Origin: Brevibacillus choshinensis
GTDB lineage: Bacteria; Bacillota; Bacilli; Brevibacillales; Brevibacillaceae
Assembly (NCBI RefSeq): GCF_001420695.1
Contig: NZ_LJJB01000010.1
Span: forward strand, 1,766,131-1,830,130
Direction: 5' to 3'
DNA: 64,000 nucleotides
The notes under the pieces: model-generated
Database searches by the model: none
Told to the model about the DNA's origin: nothing
What the model saw: only the letters and a program-made list of their open reading frames with translations
Position numbers and translations under genes: made by a program
Shown here: piece by piece, positions 35,591-44,436 of the stretch
Layout: each line of letters begins with the position of its first letter
How positions within the stretch are numbered: position 1 is the stretch's first letter

Positions 35591-37504
35591 TTACTTCTCG
35601 TTGACCAGCTTCTCCAGCTCTGTCAGCGTTTCTTCAAAAATTTGCATCGCTTGCTCGATTGGCTTGGAAGTAGACATATCCACTCCTGCTGCTTTCAACA
35701 CCTCGATAGCTGGTGCGGAATTGCCTGCCTCGAGGAAGTTGGTGCGGATGCGGTCGACCGCCGGCTTCCCTTCATCCATGATTTGCTTCGCCAATGCCTG
35801 GGACGCAGCAAAGCTCGTCGAGTATTGGTACACATAGTATTTATAGTTGTAGAAATGGGAAACACGTGCCCACTCCATCGCGATTTCATCATCTGAAACC
35901 ATATCTTTGCCGTAATATTTCTTGTTGATATCGAGGTAAATCTTTTTGATAGCTTCGGCGTTCAACGACTCTCCTGCCTGCTCCTTGTCGTGGATCGCTT
36001 TCTCAAACTCGGCGAACTGAGTCTGACGGAACAGTGTCGAACGGAAATTCTCCAGGTAATGATTGAGCAGATACATTTTCTCGGCTTTCGTCTTCGCCTG
36101 CGCATACATGCTCTTGAACAGCAATGTCTCGTTCATCGTAGACGCCACTTCTGCCGTGAAGGTTGGGTAATTGGACGAAACGTATGGCTGCGTCTTATTG
36201 GTGTAATACGACTGCATGGCATGGCCCATCTCATGTGCGATCGTGAAAACATCGTCCAACGTTCCTTGATGGTTCAACAACACGTATGGATGAGTGTCGT
36301 ACGCTCCCCATTGGTAAGCACCTGTACGTTTGTCATCGGTAGAATACACATCTACCCAGCCGCCTTCCAAACCGTCGGCCAAGACTTTCACATAGTCGTC
36401 GCCCATCGCCTGCAATCCGTTTACTACCATCTTTTTGCCTTCTTCAAACGAAATGTACTTATCGTCGGATGGCACGATCGGTACGTAAATATCGTACATG
36501 TGTAACTCATTCACTCCGAGCATTTTCTTCTTCAAGGAAATGTAACGGTGCAACAGTGGCAGATTGTCATTTACCGTATCAATCAGCTCATCGTACACCT
36601 TTGTAGGAATGTTGTTTGGATTCAGGCTCGACTCCAAAGCAGTCTTATAATGACGAGCATCTGCGTAAAAGTTATCTCCTTTTACTTTTGCCGCCAATGT
36701 CTGGGCAAAGCTGTCCTGAAAATCGATCAACGAGCTGTAATACGCTTTAAACGCATCCTTTCGCACACGTTGATCTTTGCTTTCTAAATAAGAAACGAAG
36801 TTAGCGCGGTTGAGTTGTACTTCTTTCCCGCTCTCATCCTTGATTTTCGGGAATTTTACGTCTTTGGACAGCATGCTGTATATACTCGTTGGCGAGTTGC
36901 TGAGTGGCGCTGATTTTGCCAGCAGCTCCTCCATTTCTTTTGAGAGCGAATGCGGTTTGGTACGCAGCATGTCCTCGATGAACAGCTTGTACGGTGCCAG
37001 ATCCTTGTCAGCCAGCAATTGCTTCATTTTATTATCGGGAATCGCTACGATTTCAGGTTGTACCCATGCTGTTTTTTCGGAGACTAGTGTGTACATTTTC
37101 TCAGCACGGTCAGCCAGCTTTTGCAGATCGGAATTGGCGGAGTTCACATCGAGTGACATATTCGCATACACGTAAGCCTTGTCATTGAGGCGCATCATAC
37201 TCATGTAGTCTTCAAACGCCTTCAATATAGAAGCAGAGGAACTGCCAAGCTTGCCTTGATACTTGGTAAAAGCCTTGGCCATCTCTTCTACTTTGGCGAC
37301 ATCTTTTTCCCAATCCTTGACGGTCGGATAAATATGATCGAGCTTCCATTTGTACTGATCAGGAATTTCCGCACGTGTCTGATAAACAGGCGCCTTTTCC
37401 GCAGCAACCGCAATGGCTGGAGAACTGTACGGAATGAAGGGCACTGCTACGGTGGTCAAAGTAATGGCCAAAGCCGTGATGGATGCAAACGCACGCTTCT
37501 TCAA
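35591..37504 (-). CDS. exported M3-family oligoendopeptidase F homologue
   Basis: A 637-residue zinc peptidase of the PepF/M3B family, which cuts short peptides. The zinc site is TIAHEMGHAMQSYY, with the third ligand in SNYPTFTAEVASTMNE. The first 35 residues form a clear signal peptide (KRAFASITALAITLTTVAVP, cleavage probable after VAVAA), unlike cytoplasmic PepF. The mature chain has the standard length. It is monocistronic, with a DnaA-box cluster about 150-270 bases upstream. External localisation is inferred from the signal peptide only. Confidence 0.92.
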   Translation of the reverse strand: MKKRAFASITALAITLTTVAVPFIPYSSPAIAVAAEKAPVYQTRAEIPDQYKWKLDHIYPTVKDWEKDVAKVEEMAKAFTKYQGKLGSSSASILKAFEDYMSMMRLNDKAYVYANMSLDVNSANSDLQKLADRAEKMYTLVSEKTAWVQPEIVAIPDNKMKQLLADKDLAPYKLFIEDMLRTKPHSLSKEMEELLAKSAPLSNSPTSIYSMLSKDVKFPKIKDESGKEVQLNRANFVSYLESKDQRVRKDAFKAYYSSLIDFQDSFAQTLAAKVKGDNFYADARHYKTALESSLNPNNIPTKVYDELIDTVNDNLPLLHRYISLKKKMLGVNELHMYDIYVPIVPSDDKYISFEEGKKMVVNGLQAMGDDYVKVLADGLEGGWVDVYSTDDKRTGAYQWGAYDTHPYVLLNHQGTLDDVFTIAHEMGHAMQSYYTNKTQPYVSSNYPTFTAEVASTMNETLLFKSMYAQAKTKAEKMYLLNHYLENFRSTLFRQTQFAEFEKAIHDKEQAGESLNAEAIKKIYLDINKKYYGKDMVSDDEIAMEWARVSHFYNYKYYVYQYSTSFAASQALAKQIMDEGKPAVDRIRTNFLEAGNSAPAIEVLKAAGVDMSTSKPIEQAMQIFEETLTELEKLVNEK

Positions 37505-37654
37505 ATCTCAATCGCCCCTTTTCTACGTCTATATAGCTTTCCCAAATACTAGTTACTGTAATTATCTTTTTTTACCTGTAATTCCTTCTTAATTAGTCAA
37601 AAATTTTTAAATATTTATTAACAACTGTCAATTTATCCAGAGAAAATTCATTTT

Positions 37655-37771
37655 TGTGGATAAATCTGTGGATAACCCCTAACGCACAGGTGGTTTCCCC
37701 CTTTACCCTCACTCCACATCTGTCCCAACACGTAAAGTTGTCCACATTTTCTGTGGATAGATTGTGTATAA
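37655..37771. promoter_or_regulatory. DnaA-box cluster between divergent genes
   Basis: Two perfect DnaA boxes in the same direction (TGTGGATAA at 37655-37663 and 37667-37675) are followed by near boxes TTGTCCACA (37738-37746), TGTGGATAG (37752-37760) and TGTGTATAA (37763-37771). Five boxes in 117 bases exceed chance. They lie between the M3 peptidase and the YjcZ-like gene, 18 kb from dnaA, and could titrate DnaA or regulate either gene. The rest of the 360-base gap shows nothing else. Confidence 0.65.
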
Positions 37772-37864
37772 CTTATTTTCCTAACACCCGAGACATTCGC
37801 CCATACCTCTTTTCCGCTTTTGACATAGCATGAGTATTGAAACTAGGGTAGGAGGTGTTAGCAA

Positions 37865-37951
37865 GTGGGTATCTTCAATGGCTTTGACGACTTCGCGCTG
37901 ATCTTGGTTCTCTTCATCCTTCTCGTGATCATTGCTTGTGAGTGCAACTAA
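37865..37951 (+). CDS. 28-residue YjcZ-like hydrophobic sporulation peptide
   Basis: GTG at 37865 follows a very strong AGGAGGTG. The peptide is short, with GFDDFALILVLFILLVIIA forming one membrane helix, the hallmark of the YjcZ/CotE-independent small sporulation proteins, which also share the FALIVVLFILLIIVG wording. The end ACECN carries two cysteines, unlike the usual aromatic end. A terminator follows 160 bases later. Function in the family is unknown; they are made late in sporulation. Confidence 0.75.
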   Translation: MGIFNGFDDFALILVLFILLVIIACECN

Positions 37952-38114
37952 TATTCCCGCTGCGATCCAACCTATCTGAAGGTAATCCTTGCTCATATGC
38001 GCATCATTACCTTCACACAAAGGTCCGTCATATTTGGCGATCGTTGTCGACTCGCCATGAACTGTCATAACGTATGTACTATCCTCCGGGGGCCAAATCA
38101 CGATAGTACAAATG

Positions 38115-38150
38115 AAAAAGGGATGCTGCTAGTAAAGAGCATCCCTTTTT
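38115..38150. terminator. bidirectional terminator
   Basis: AAAAAGGGATGCT and AGCATCCCTTTTT form a near perfect stem. It closes the YjcZ-like unit on the plus strand and the Ig-like protein gene on the minus strand. Confidence 0.8.
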
Positions 38151-38159
38151 ATTATGCAT

Positions 38160-38939
38160 TTATTTGGCTCCCGTGGTAAAACTGGATCGCTGAGCAGGAT
38201 TGACATTGCCCGCGGCGTCACGCAACAAGCCAGGTACTAGTTCAATCTGATAATTCTTGTACGGCTGCCACTTCCCTCTTGGTTTGACAGTCAGCATCCT
38301 CTTGCTCTTGTTCCAGGTAATCGTATGTGCGACATTGGCACCCGTATCATCAGTCAGACGCACGAGCGCCCCTGACGTCTTACTCGCAAGAATACTGCCA
38401 TCGACCAAAAAGACATCCTCTGCGAACTGCATGGTCACCTTTTCCTGCAGCTTGACCTGCTTTGCCCCATGTCCAGGTAAAATAGTAGCTCGTGGTGCGA
38501 TTGTATCCACTGCTTTTTTTGTGGAAAACGTGATGCTCGCTTCCGGATTTACTTGTCCACGTTCGTTTTTGATTTTTTTCGCAGGGATCATTACGTGAAA
38601 AGATTGCCCTGCCTCCAGGTTACCCACAGGGTCGATCGTGACCGTTCGCTGTGACTTGCTCCAATTTACTGCAAAAGGTATTCTCTTCTTTTTGCTATCT
38701 GTCAGCTGAACGATAGACAACCACGATTGATTCGTCAGCTCTTTGTTGTTCATCAGACGAATGGGCTGTGCAAACGTAATCGTAATCAGTGATTCAACAG
38801 AGACGTCCGCGGATTTGTCAGTTGGCGCCATCTTCATCCCCCAGGATGATCCATCCGCTCCCATCGCCGGTTGAGCTGCCAGTAACAAAAACATCACCAT
38901 ACCCAGTACCTGTAGCCATTTGCCTGTCCCTTTTTTCAT
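38160..38939 (-). CDS. secreted protein with SbsA-type Ig-like domains
   Basis: A 259-residue exported protein. The signal peptide ends near QPAMGAD (residue 28). Two repeats of the bacterial Ig-like (Big_5/SbsA) type follow: the first has VSVESLITITFAQPIR and TVTIDPVGNLEAGQSFHVMI, the second KLQEKVTMQFAEDVF and MLTVKPRGKWQPYKNYQIEL. Such domains occur in S-layer and cell-wall proteins. No anchoring domain is seen, so it is secreted or bound by its Ig folds. ATG at 38939 has GGGGGGATA before it. Confidence 0.85.
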   Translation of the reverse strand: MKKGTGKWLQVLGMVMFLLLAAQPAMGADGSSWGMKMAPTDKSADVSVESLITITFAQPIRLMNNKELTNQSWLSIVQLTDSKKKRIPFAVNWSKSQRTVTIDPVGNLEAGQSFHVMIPAKKIKNERGQVNPEASITFSTKKAVDTIAPRATILPGHGAKQVKLQEKVTMQFAEDVFLVDGSILASKTSGALVRLTDDTGANVAHTITWNKSKRMLTVKPRGKWQPYKNYQIELVPGLLRDAAGNVNPAQRSSFTTGAK

Positions 38940-39050
38940 CGTATCCCCCCGTTTAGAACGGCAGGGAGCTATCCACACACGACTGCTCCCTCTCACCGTT
39001 TACGGGCATTGTAAAAAAAGACAACGCGGTCATACAAACAAATTTCTATC

Positions 39051-39260
39051 TCAAGACTGAGTCTCGTCTTCTGCATGACTCAAGATCTTTTTTAGCTTTC
39101 GTTCAAACTCTAGTCGTGGAATCATCACACTGTGTTCACAACCCGTGCATTTTATGCGTACATCCATCCCCATTCGGATGACTTTCCACGCATTCGTCCC
39201 GCACGGATGCGGTTTTTTCATTTGAACGACATCCCCCAGTTCAAATTGCTTCCGTTCCAT
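39051..39260 (-). CDS. yyzM: DUF951 protein (YyzM)
   Basis: A 69-residue protein with KPHPCGTNAWKVIRMGMDVR and IKCTGCEHSVMIPRLEFERK, the DUF951 signature. It is probably a small metal- or nucleic-acid-binding barrel and is usually found beside mscS/yyaF in Firmicutes. Function unknown. Confidence 0.93.
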   Translation of the reverse strand: MERKQFELGDVVQMKKPHPCGTNAWKVIRMGMDVRIKCTGCEHSVMIPRLEFERKLKKILSHAEDETQS

Positions 39261-39281
39261 TTTTGTCTTGCTCCTTTCTCT

Positions 39282-40169
39282 CTACGCTTGCCCCAAGCCT
39301 TGACCTTTGCCTTGCATCGCGACAATTTTCGGATACGGAATCTGAATGCCGCGTTTTGTGAATTCTGTCCGGATCATAGCCCGCAGGTTACGGTTTACTC
39401 CGTGGTGTGTATTTGGTTTACATTCTGCTGTCACCCTCATAATCACTTCCGATGGGCCAAGAGCGTGCACGCCGAGAATTTGAGGCTCTGCCACAATGTC
39501 TGTTAGCTCGGTTTGAGCGAGCTGCAGCACTTCCTTCAAGACTTGCTCCACTTGGTTCAAGTCTTCTTCATACGCTACAGATACATCCACGACAGACAAT
39601 GTATTTTGCAACGAGAAATTTGTTACCTGGGTGATCGTTCCATTAGGGAAAATATGCACTTCCCCTGTCCAGCTGCGAACGCGCGTGATTCGAAGACCGA
39701 TTTCCTGTACAGTTCCTGTCATATTATTAATGGTCACGACATCCCCGACCGCAAACTGATCCTCAAAGATAATGAAAAATCCGGTAATAATATCACGCAC
39801 CAGACTCTGAGCGCCAAAACCAACTGCCAATCCCAATACCCCTGCACTCACCAGAACAGGCTTTAAATCAATCCCCAGCAACTGCAGAATCATGAGAATC
39901 GCTAAAAAGTACAAGGTGTACCTTACGACGTTGTTAACGAGTACCCTCATAGTATCGACGCGTCGCTGATCCATCTGGATTTTGCTGCCTTTTCGATGCT
40001 GAAATACCCGATTAACCGCTGCCTGAACGACAGATACGACAATTCGTGAAATCACGATAATCGCTACAATTTTCAACACAATCGTCCCGAGGTTCATCCA
40101 CATGTCGGCATTCGTTATATAATCGTAAATTTGATTATAAAGTGACGTAAACAATTTTCCATCTCTCAT
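39282..40169 (-). CDS. mscS: small-conductance mechanosensitive channel (MscS family)
   Basis: A 295-residue MscS-type channel that opens under membrane tension to release solutes. Three transmembrane helices lie before residue 125; the pore helix is GVLGLAVGFGAQSLVRDIITG, followed by the beta domain (FIIFEDQFAVGDVVTI, PNGTITQVTNFS) and the cytoplasmic cage. The start overlaps the DUF3343 stop by four bases, so they are coupled; the DUF951 gene follows. Confidence 0.95.
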   Translation of the reverse strand: MRDGKLFTSLYNQIYDYITNADMWMNLGTIVLKIVAIIVISRIVVSVVQAAVNRVFQHRKGSKIQMDQRRVDTMRVLVNNVVRYTLYFLAILMILQLLGIDLKPVLVSAGVLGLAVGFGAQSLVRDIITGFFIIFEDQFAVGDVVTINNMTGTVQEIGLRITRVRSWTGEVHIFPNGTITQVTNFSLQNTLSVVDVSVAYEEDLNQVEQVLKEVLQLAQTELTDIVAEPQILGVHALGPSEVIMRVTAECKPNTHHGVNRNLRAMIRTEFTKRGIQIPYPKIVAMQGKGQGLGQA

Positions 40170-40447
40170 TCTTCCTGCTCCCTTCTGTTTCCTTTCTCGT
40201 CGATTTCCTGATAGCGATCAGAAAACTGCCGAAAATAGCCTCGAATGATCACTTGTTGTTCATCCATTATCGTCTTCGCCTGTGAGTAATCTGGCAGTGG
40301 AAACTCTATGGAGAGGGCACAGCCTGCCGTTATCTCTTTTGGGGTCGGTCTTGTGTCAATCTCTATATCCGCATACTCCAGCAGCATCTCTGCTCGCAAA
40401 GCTTGCTGTGTGGAATCAAATGCGATCAGTACCGTCTCTCCTCCCAC
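40166..40447 (-). CDS. DUF3343 protein
   Basis: A 93-residue protein with the DUF3343 pattern: VLIAFDSTQQALRAEMLL, IDTRPTPKEITAGCALSIEF and a charged tail. DUF3343 proteins often travel with selenium or redox genes (the Cys after GC is conserved), but here it is coupled to mscS. GTG start with GGAGGGAG before it. The function is unknown. Confidence 0.85.
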   Translation of the reverse strand: MGGETVLIAFDSTQQALRAEMLLEYADIEIDTRPTPKEITAGCALSIEFPLPDYSQAKTIMDEQQVIIRGYFRQFSDRYQEIDEKGNRREQEE

Positions 40448-40667
40448 TTTTCTCCCTCCCTACGTCCTGACGACCAATCTTTTTTTTGCAGTCAGTATCA
40501 GGCAAGCTTCTCCTATTGTACCTGTTCGCCCTTGCTCTTGCCAGTTTCGCTGATTTTTCAAAACCTACGTAACCTTCCCATTAGCTGGTATAAAAATGCC
40601 TTTTCGGTACTATACTGTGAATACTCTTCAAATCTAATCATTGACGATCGCAAGAGTGGGGGTAGCC

Positions 40668-41264
40668 ATGAATACATTTGAGAATCGCAAGGATAATTTT
40701 TTACCACCTTTTAAAGTGGAATATCGCAGTGAAAACGCAGATGAACACCTGGCTCTACACCTTGCTCAACGCTTTCGCTTGAAGCCTTTTGAAGAAGAAA
40801 TTATCTTGGTTTGCATTGGGACAGACCGTTCTACTGGTGATGCGCTCGGACCTCTCGTAGGGAGCAAACTGCAAACGCACTCATCCCGATTGCTACAAGT
40901 GTACGGGACTTTAGATGATCCTGTCCACGCGATGAATCTCACGGATAAGCTGGAATTCATCCAAACCAAGCATCCAAAGGCGACAGTTATTGCTGTTGAT
41001 GCGTGTCTAGGCCAATTCAGCCACGTCGGAAATATCAATGTGATCAATGGACCGCTAAAACCAGGAGCAGGCGTCAAAAAAGAGCTTCCAGCCGTCGGTA
41101 CTTTTCACATTACAGGAATCGTCAATGTCGGAGGCTTCATGGAGTATTTTGTGCTCCAGAATACCCGATTGGCTGTTGTCATGAATATGGCTGAAATCAT
41201 TGCATCCGGATTATCGAAGGCTGTTTCGTTAGCCTCTGAGGAAAGCCGCTTGGGCAGTATTTAA
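40668..41264 (+). CDS. yyaC: spore protease-like YyaC (DUF1256)
   Basis: A 198-residue protein of the YyaC family, related to the germination protease fold: ILVCIGTDRSTGDALGPLVG near residue 48, AVDACLGQFSHVG, PGAGVKKELPAVG and VNVGGFMEYFVLQNTR. It is a sporulation gene in Bacillus. ATG at 40668 with GGGGGT before it is preferred over an earlier in-frame ATG. Its Asp residues match those of the proteolytic relatives, but activity is unproven. Confidence 0.93.
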   Translation: MNTFENRKDNFLPPFKVEYRSENADEHLALHLAQRFRLKPFEEEIILVCIGTDRSTGDALGPLVGSKLQTHSSRLLQVYGTLDDPVHAMNLTDKLEFIQTKHPKATVIAVDACLGQFSHVGNINVINGPLKPGAGVKKELPAVGTFHITGIVNVGGFMEYFVLQNTRLAVVMNMAEIIASGLSKAVSLASEESRLGSI

Positions 41265-41310
41265 CATCATTTACCCTAGCACGTGCTTACCCTCGTTCAA
41301 ATAGGTGACA

Positions 41311-41354
41311 AGACTTGTTTTCCTCCCCCTCTGGGTAAACAAGTCTCTTTTTTT
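41311..41354 (+). terminator. terminator of yyaC
   Basis: AGACTTGTTT and AAACAAGTCT pair perfectly; eight T follow closely on the plus strand. Confidence 0.85.
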
Positions 41355-42253
41355 TACCCACAAATACGCAAGCTTTTCGGCAAAATTTCTACGCAAATCG
41401 GTGTTTGTGCCACGATCTCACCATCTGCATGCACAAACAATGGCCTCTGTGTCTCCACCAAGATCTGTCTTCCTCGAAAGAAACGGATCTTGGGATGATT
41501 GACGTGCGCACCTGTAAATATTTGCGGGAATGCACGTAATAGCCCCAACCGTCCCACGTTACTCACCACGCAAATCTCCGCGAATCCATCATCTGACACG
41601 GCCCCTGGGCAAATCAACATACCGCCACCGTAATTGGGGATATTGGCAATCGTTATGAGCCAAGCGCGTTCGAATGGGATGACTTTCCCGTCCACCGTCA
41701 ACGTCACCGGACATGGCCGATACGTACACAAAACCCGAATGACCGACCATATATACGCTACCTTCCCCAGCTTGAAGCGGTTCAACCACTTTTTGTAGCT
41801 CGCTTCGTTGGTCGTTTTCGCGACCTCCCCGTCAAATCCCGCTCCGACTGAATTCACAGCGAGACGACCATTGATTTTCAACAGATCAATCACTTTTTCT
41901 CTTTTATCCGACATGATTCGCTCTATTGCCTGAATAGGATCATTTGACAAACTATGCCCTCGCGAAAAATCGTTTCCGGACCCAGCAGCCACGTGTCCAA
42001 GTAAGCAACCTTTTCCCGTTTGATACATGCCATTTACTACTTCATGGACCGTTCCGTCCCCTCCGACAGCAATGATTTTATTTACTCCCTCTTTTTCGAT
42101 CAGTTCAACAGCTAGGTTCTCTGCCTCCCCCTCTCTCGATGTCTTCCTCACGTGATAAACGGCTCCCTGCTGCCTTAGATTTTGTTCTAGATGGTCCCAT
42201 ATTTCTTTTCCTTTTCCATTGCCCGCCACCGGATTCACGATAAATCCTATCAT
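41354..42253 (-). CDS. diacylglycerol/lipid kinase family protein (YegS/BmrU type)
   Basis: A 299-residue lipid kinase. FIVNPVAGNGKGKE is the first nucleotide motif, IIAVGGDGTVHEVVNGM the conserved GGDGT loop and GSGNDFSRG the GxGNDFAR motif. Members phosphorylate diacylglycerol or related lipids to recycle them for phosphatidate. ATG at 42253 is chosen because GGGAG lies nine bases before it; a TTG 18 bases upstream also opens the frame. It is a single-gene unit. Confidence 0.93.
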   Translation of the reverse strand: MIGFIVNPVAGNGKGKEIWDHLEQNLRQQGAVYHVRKTSREGEAENLAVELIEKEGVNKIIAVGGDGTVHEVVNGMYQTGKGCLLGHVAAGSGNDFSRGHSLSNDPIQAIERIMSDKREKVIDLLKINGRLAVNSVGAGFDGEVAKTTNEASYKKWLNRFKLGKVAYIWSVIRVLCTYRPCPVTLTVDGKVIPFERAWLITIANIPNYGGGMLICPGAVSDDGFAEICVVSNVGRLGLLRAFPQIFTGAHVNHPKIRFFRGRQILVETQRPLFVHADGEIVAQTPICVEILPKSLRICG

Positions 42254-42477
42254 CGCTTTTTTCTCTCCCAAAACGTCTATTAGTTGATCTGCGGCCCTTT
42301 TTAATTTTTTGATGATTCTCGACCATTCTCTCGCTTCTGTTCCAAGCTCCGTACTGCATGACGTTTTATTGCTTTTCTGTTGATCTTATGCGCTTATTCT
42401 ACCATCCTTGATCATGATTTTGGCTCTGAATACAGTAGTCCCTTGTTATTTGATACCACTTTTTATGATTCGACAAA

Positions 42478-42510
42478 AAAAAAGACCCTTCTCATTTGAG
42501 AAAAGTCTCA
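42478..42510 (-). terminator. terminator of the parAB-PLP-DUF554 operon
   Basis: AGACCCTTCTC and GAGAAAAGTCT pair with two mismatches around a short loop; nine T follow on the minus strand. Confidence 0.75.
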
Positions 42511-42525
42511 TTATTGCCTTTTTCC

Positions 42526-43242
42526 TTATAAAAACAGCTTAGAAAGCCATCCTACAATCGGCACGCCAAGTGCAGCAATGACCAAGGCTGGCAGCATATT
42601 TGCGACGTTGATCTTTCTGATCTCCAGAATGTTAATCCCGATCGCGATGATCATCAACCCGCCTACTGCTGTTAGTTCGACAAGCATCGCATCGAGCGTA
42701 GTCTGACTTACAACATTGTAGATCTGGGTCGATAATAAAGCAATTAACCCTTGATACACAAACACGGGAACAGCTGAAAATAGCACGCCAATTCCTAACG
42801 TCGAGCTAAAAATAATAGCTGAAAACCCGTCTATTAAAGCCTTCGTGTACAAAATATCATGGTTATCGCGAAGCCCACTATCCATTGCTCCTAAAACACC
42901 CATCGCTCCGATGCAATAGACCAATGTCGCAGTAACAAACCCCGTAGCAACGCTGCCTTGTTTATTCCCCCCGAGCTTCCTTTCCAACCACTGACCAAGA
43001 CGATTCAATCCTTTTTCAATGCCAATCAATTCACCGATGATAGCTCCCAGCACGACGCTGACAATCATCAGCAAAAAGTTTTCCGTTCCAAGACTCATCT
43101 TGATTCCCAGCAGAATGACTGCTAATCCGATCCCTTGCATGACTGTCTGGCGAATCGAATCGGGGATTCGGCTCAGCAGTCGACCTAACAAGGCTCCAAC
43201 GATAATAGCAGCCGCATTTACCAGGGTTCCCAACAAGATCAC
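42526..43242 (-). CDS. DUF554 membrane protein (YdfK type)
   Basis: A 238-residue integral membrane protein with about seven helices, of the DUF554 family: MILLGTLVNAAAIIVGALLG at the start, IGAMGVLGAMDSGL and VYQGLIALL inside. Function unknown; a transport role is often assumed. It ends the operon that starts with parA, 24 bases after the PLP enzyme gene. Confidence 0.9.
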   Translation of the reverse strand: MILLGTLVNAAAIIVGALLGRLLSRIPDSIRQTVMQGIGLAVILLGIKMSLGTENFLLMIVSVVLGAIIGELIGIEKGLNRLGQWLERKLGGNKQGSVATGFVTATLVYCIGAMGVLGAMDSGLRDNHDILYTKALIDGFSAIIFSSTLGIGVLFSAVPVFVYQGLIALLSTQIYNVVSQTTLDAMLVELTAVGGLMIIAIGINILEIRKINVANMLPALVIAALGVPIVGWLSKLFL

Positions 43243-43266
43243 GTTTTGTCTCCCCCTACAGATACG

Positions 43267-44421
43267 TTACACGAAGGCAGATGCGATCTCCCGCACTGCT
43301 TGAATAAGCGCTTCTGCGTCTTTTTCTGTATTAAAAATGCCATAGCTTGCCCGAACAGCGCCTCGTTGTTCTGTTCCTGCCGTTTGATGACCTAGCGGAG
43401 TACAATGGTATCCCGATCTCGTAGCAATTCCGTATTGTTGGTCGAGGATAAAGGAAACTTCGGATGCGTCGACTCCATTAATATTAAACGAGACAACTCC
43501 GACCCTCTCCGTTTCTACACCCGGTCCATATACTTCTACCCCAGGGATTTCTCCTAGTGCAAGTATCGTTTTTTCGACCAGTTCCCACTCATGCTGGCGT
43601 ATATGCTCTACACCTTTGTCCATCACATACGTCACACCCGCTAACAATCCAGCAAGTCCAACTGTATTCACAGTCCCACTCTCGTAACGATCCGGTCTGG
43701 TAGTAGGCTGATCGATCGCTTCAGACTGACTGCCTGTTCCACCGTGAATCAACGGTTCTAGATCAATGTCGTTATGTACGTACAGAGCTCCGGTTCCTTG
43801 AGGGCCGTACAACCCTTTGTGTCCTGGAAAGGCAAGCATATCGATGTGCATCTCTTCCACATGAATCGGCAATACCCCAGCGGACTGTGACGCGTCGACC
43901 AAAAAAGTAATCCCGTGCTGCTTGGCCAATGCCCCCAATTCAGCAATCGGCAGGATCACTCCTGTCAAATTGGACGCATGACTGACGACCATAAGGCGCG
44001 TATGGGGCTGGATCGCCTGTTTGAAATCCTCCAGATGAAACAGATGATCGCCTCTTGGTTCTACATACGTCACTTCGACATCACTGGTTTTACGCATATA
44101 CTCCAAAGGGCGTCTCACAGAGTTATGTTCCACCGATGAGGAAATAACGTGATCACCTGGCTTTAAAAAGCCTTTAATAGCTTGATTCAGAGCCTGAGTC
44201 GCATTTAGATAAAAAAAGAGGTTATTCGGGTTTTGAATCCCAAACAACCGCGATAATTGCACTCGTGTACGAAACACGGTCTTGCTAGCTTTCATCGCCA
44301 AAGTGTGTCCGCCTCTGCCAGGGTTTGCAGCAAAATCCTCGATAACCTCTGCCATCATTTCCTTTACTGCCGGAGGCTTTGGCCAGGTAGAAGCTGCGTT
44401 ATCCAAATAGATGATCGCCAT
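43267..44421 (-). CDS. cysteine desulfurase-family PLP enzyme (aminotransferase class V)
   Basis: A 384-residue fold-type I PLP enzyme, of the subgroup typed by E. faecalis EF2568. The PLP lysine is in FPGHKGLYGPQGTG near residue 205; the catalytic-type cysteine lies in SGYHCTPLGHQ near residue 345, as in NifS/SufS enzymes that take sulfur from cysteine. No scaffold (IscU/SufU) is next to it. It lies 16 bases after parB, an arrangement seen in related bacilli. Start MAIIYLDNAASTWPKPP. Confidence 0.92.
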   Translation of the reverse strand: MAIIYLDNAASTWPKPPAVKEMMAEVIEDFAANPGRGGHTLAMKASKTVFRTRVQLSRLFGIQNPNNLFFYLNATQALNQAIKGFLKPGDHVISSSVEHNSVRRPLEYMRKTSDVEVTYVEPRGDHLFHLEDFKQAIQPHTRLMVVSHASNLTGVILPIAELGALAKQHGITFLVDASQSAGVLPIHVEEMHIDMLAFPGHKGLYGPQGTGALYVHNDIDLEPLIHGGTGSQSEAIDQPTTRPDRYESGTVNTVGLAGLLAGVTYVMDKGVEHIRQHEWELVEKTILALGEIPGVEVYGPGVETERVGVVSFNINGVDASEVSFILDQQYGIATRSGYHCTPLGHQTAGTEQRGAVRASYGIFNTEKDAEALIQAVREIASAFV

Positions 44422-44436
44422 GACTACCTCCTACGC

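Noticed and set aside
37781-38101. 106-codon minus-strand ORF antisense to the YjcZ-like gene
   Set aside because: Its first 50 residues look somewhat gene-like, but no start has a well-spaced ribosome site and the second half mirrors the better supported 28-residue gene.
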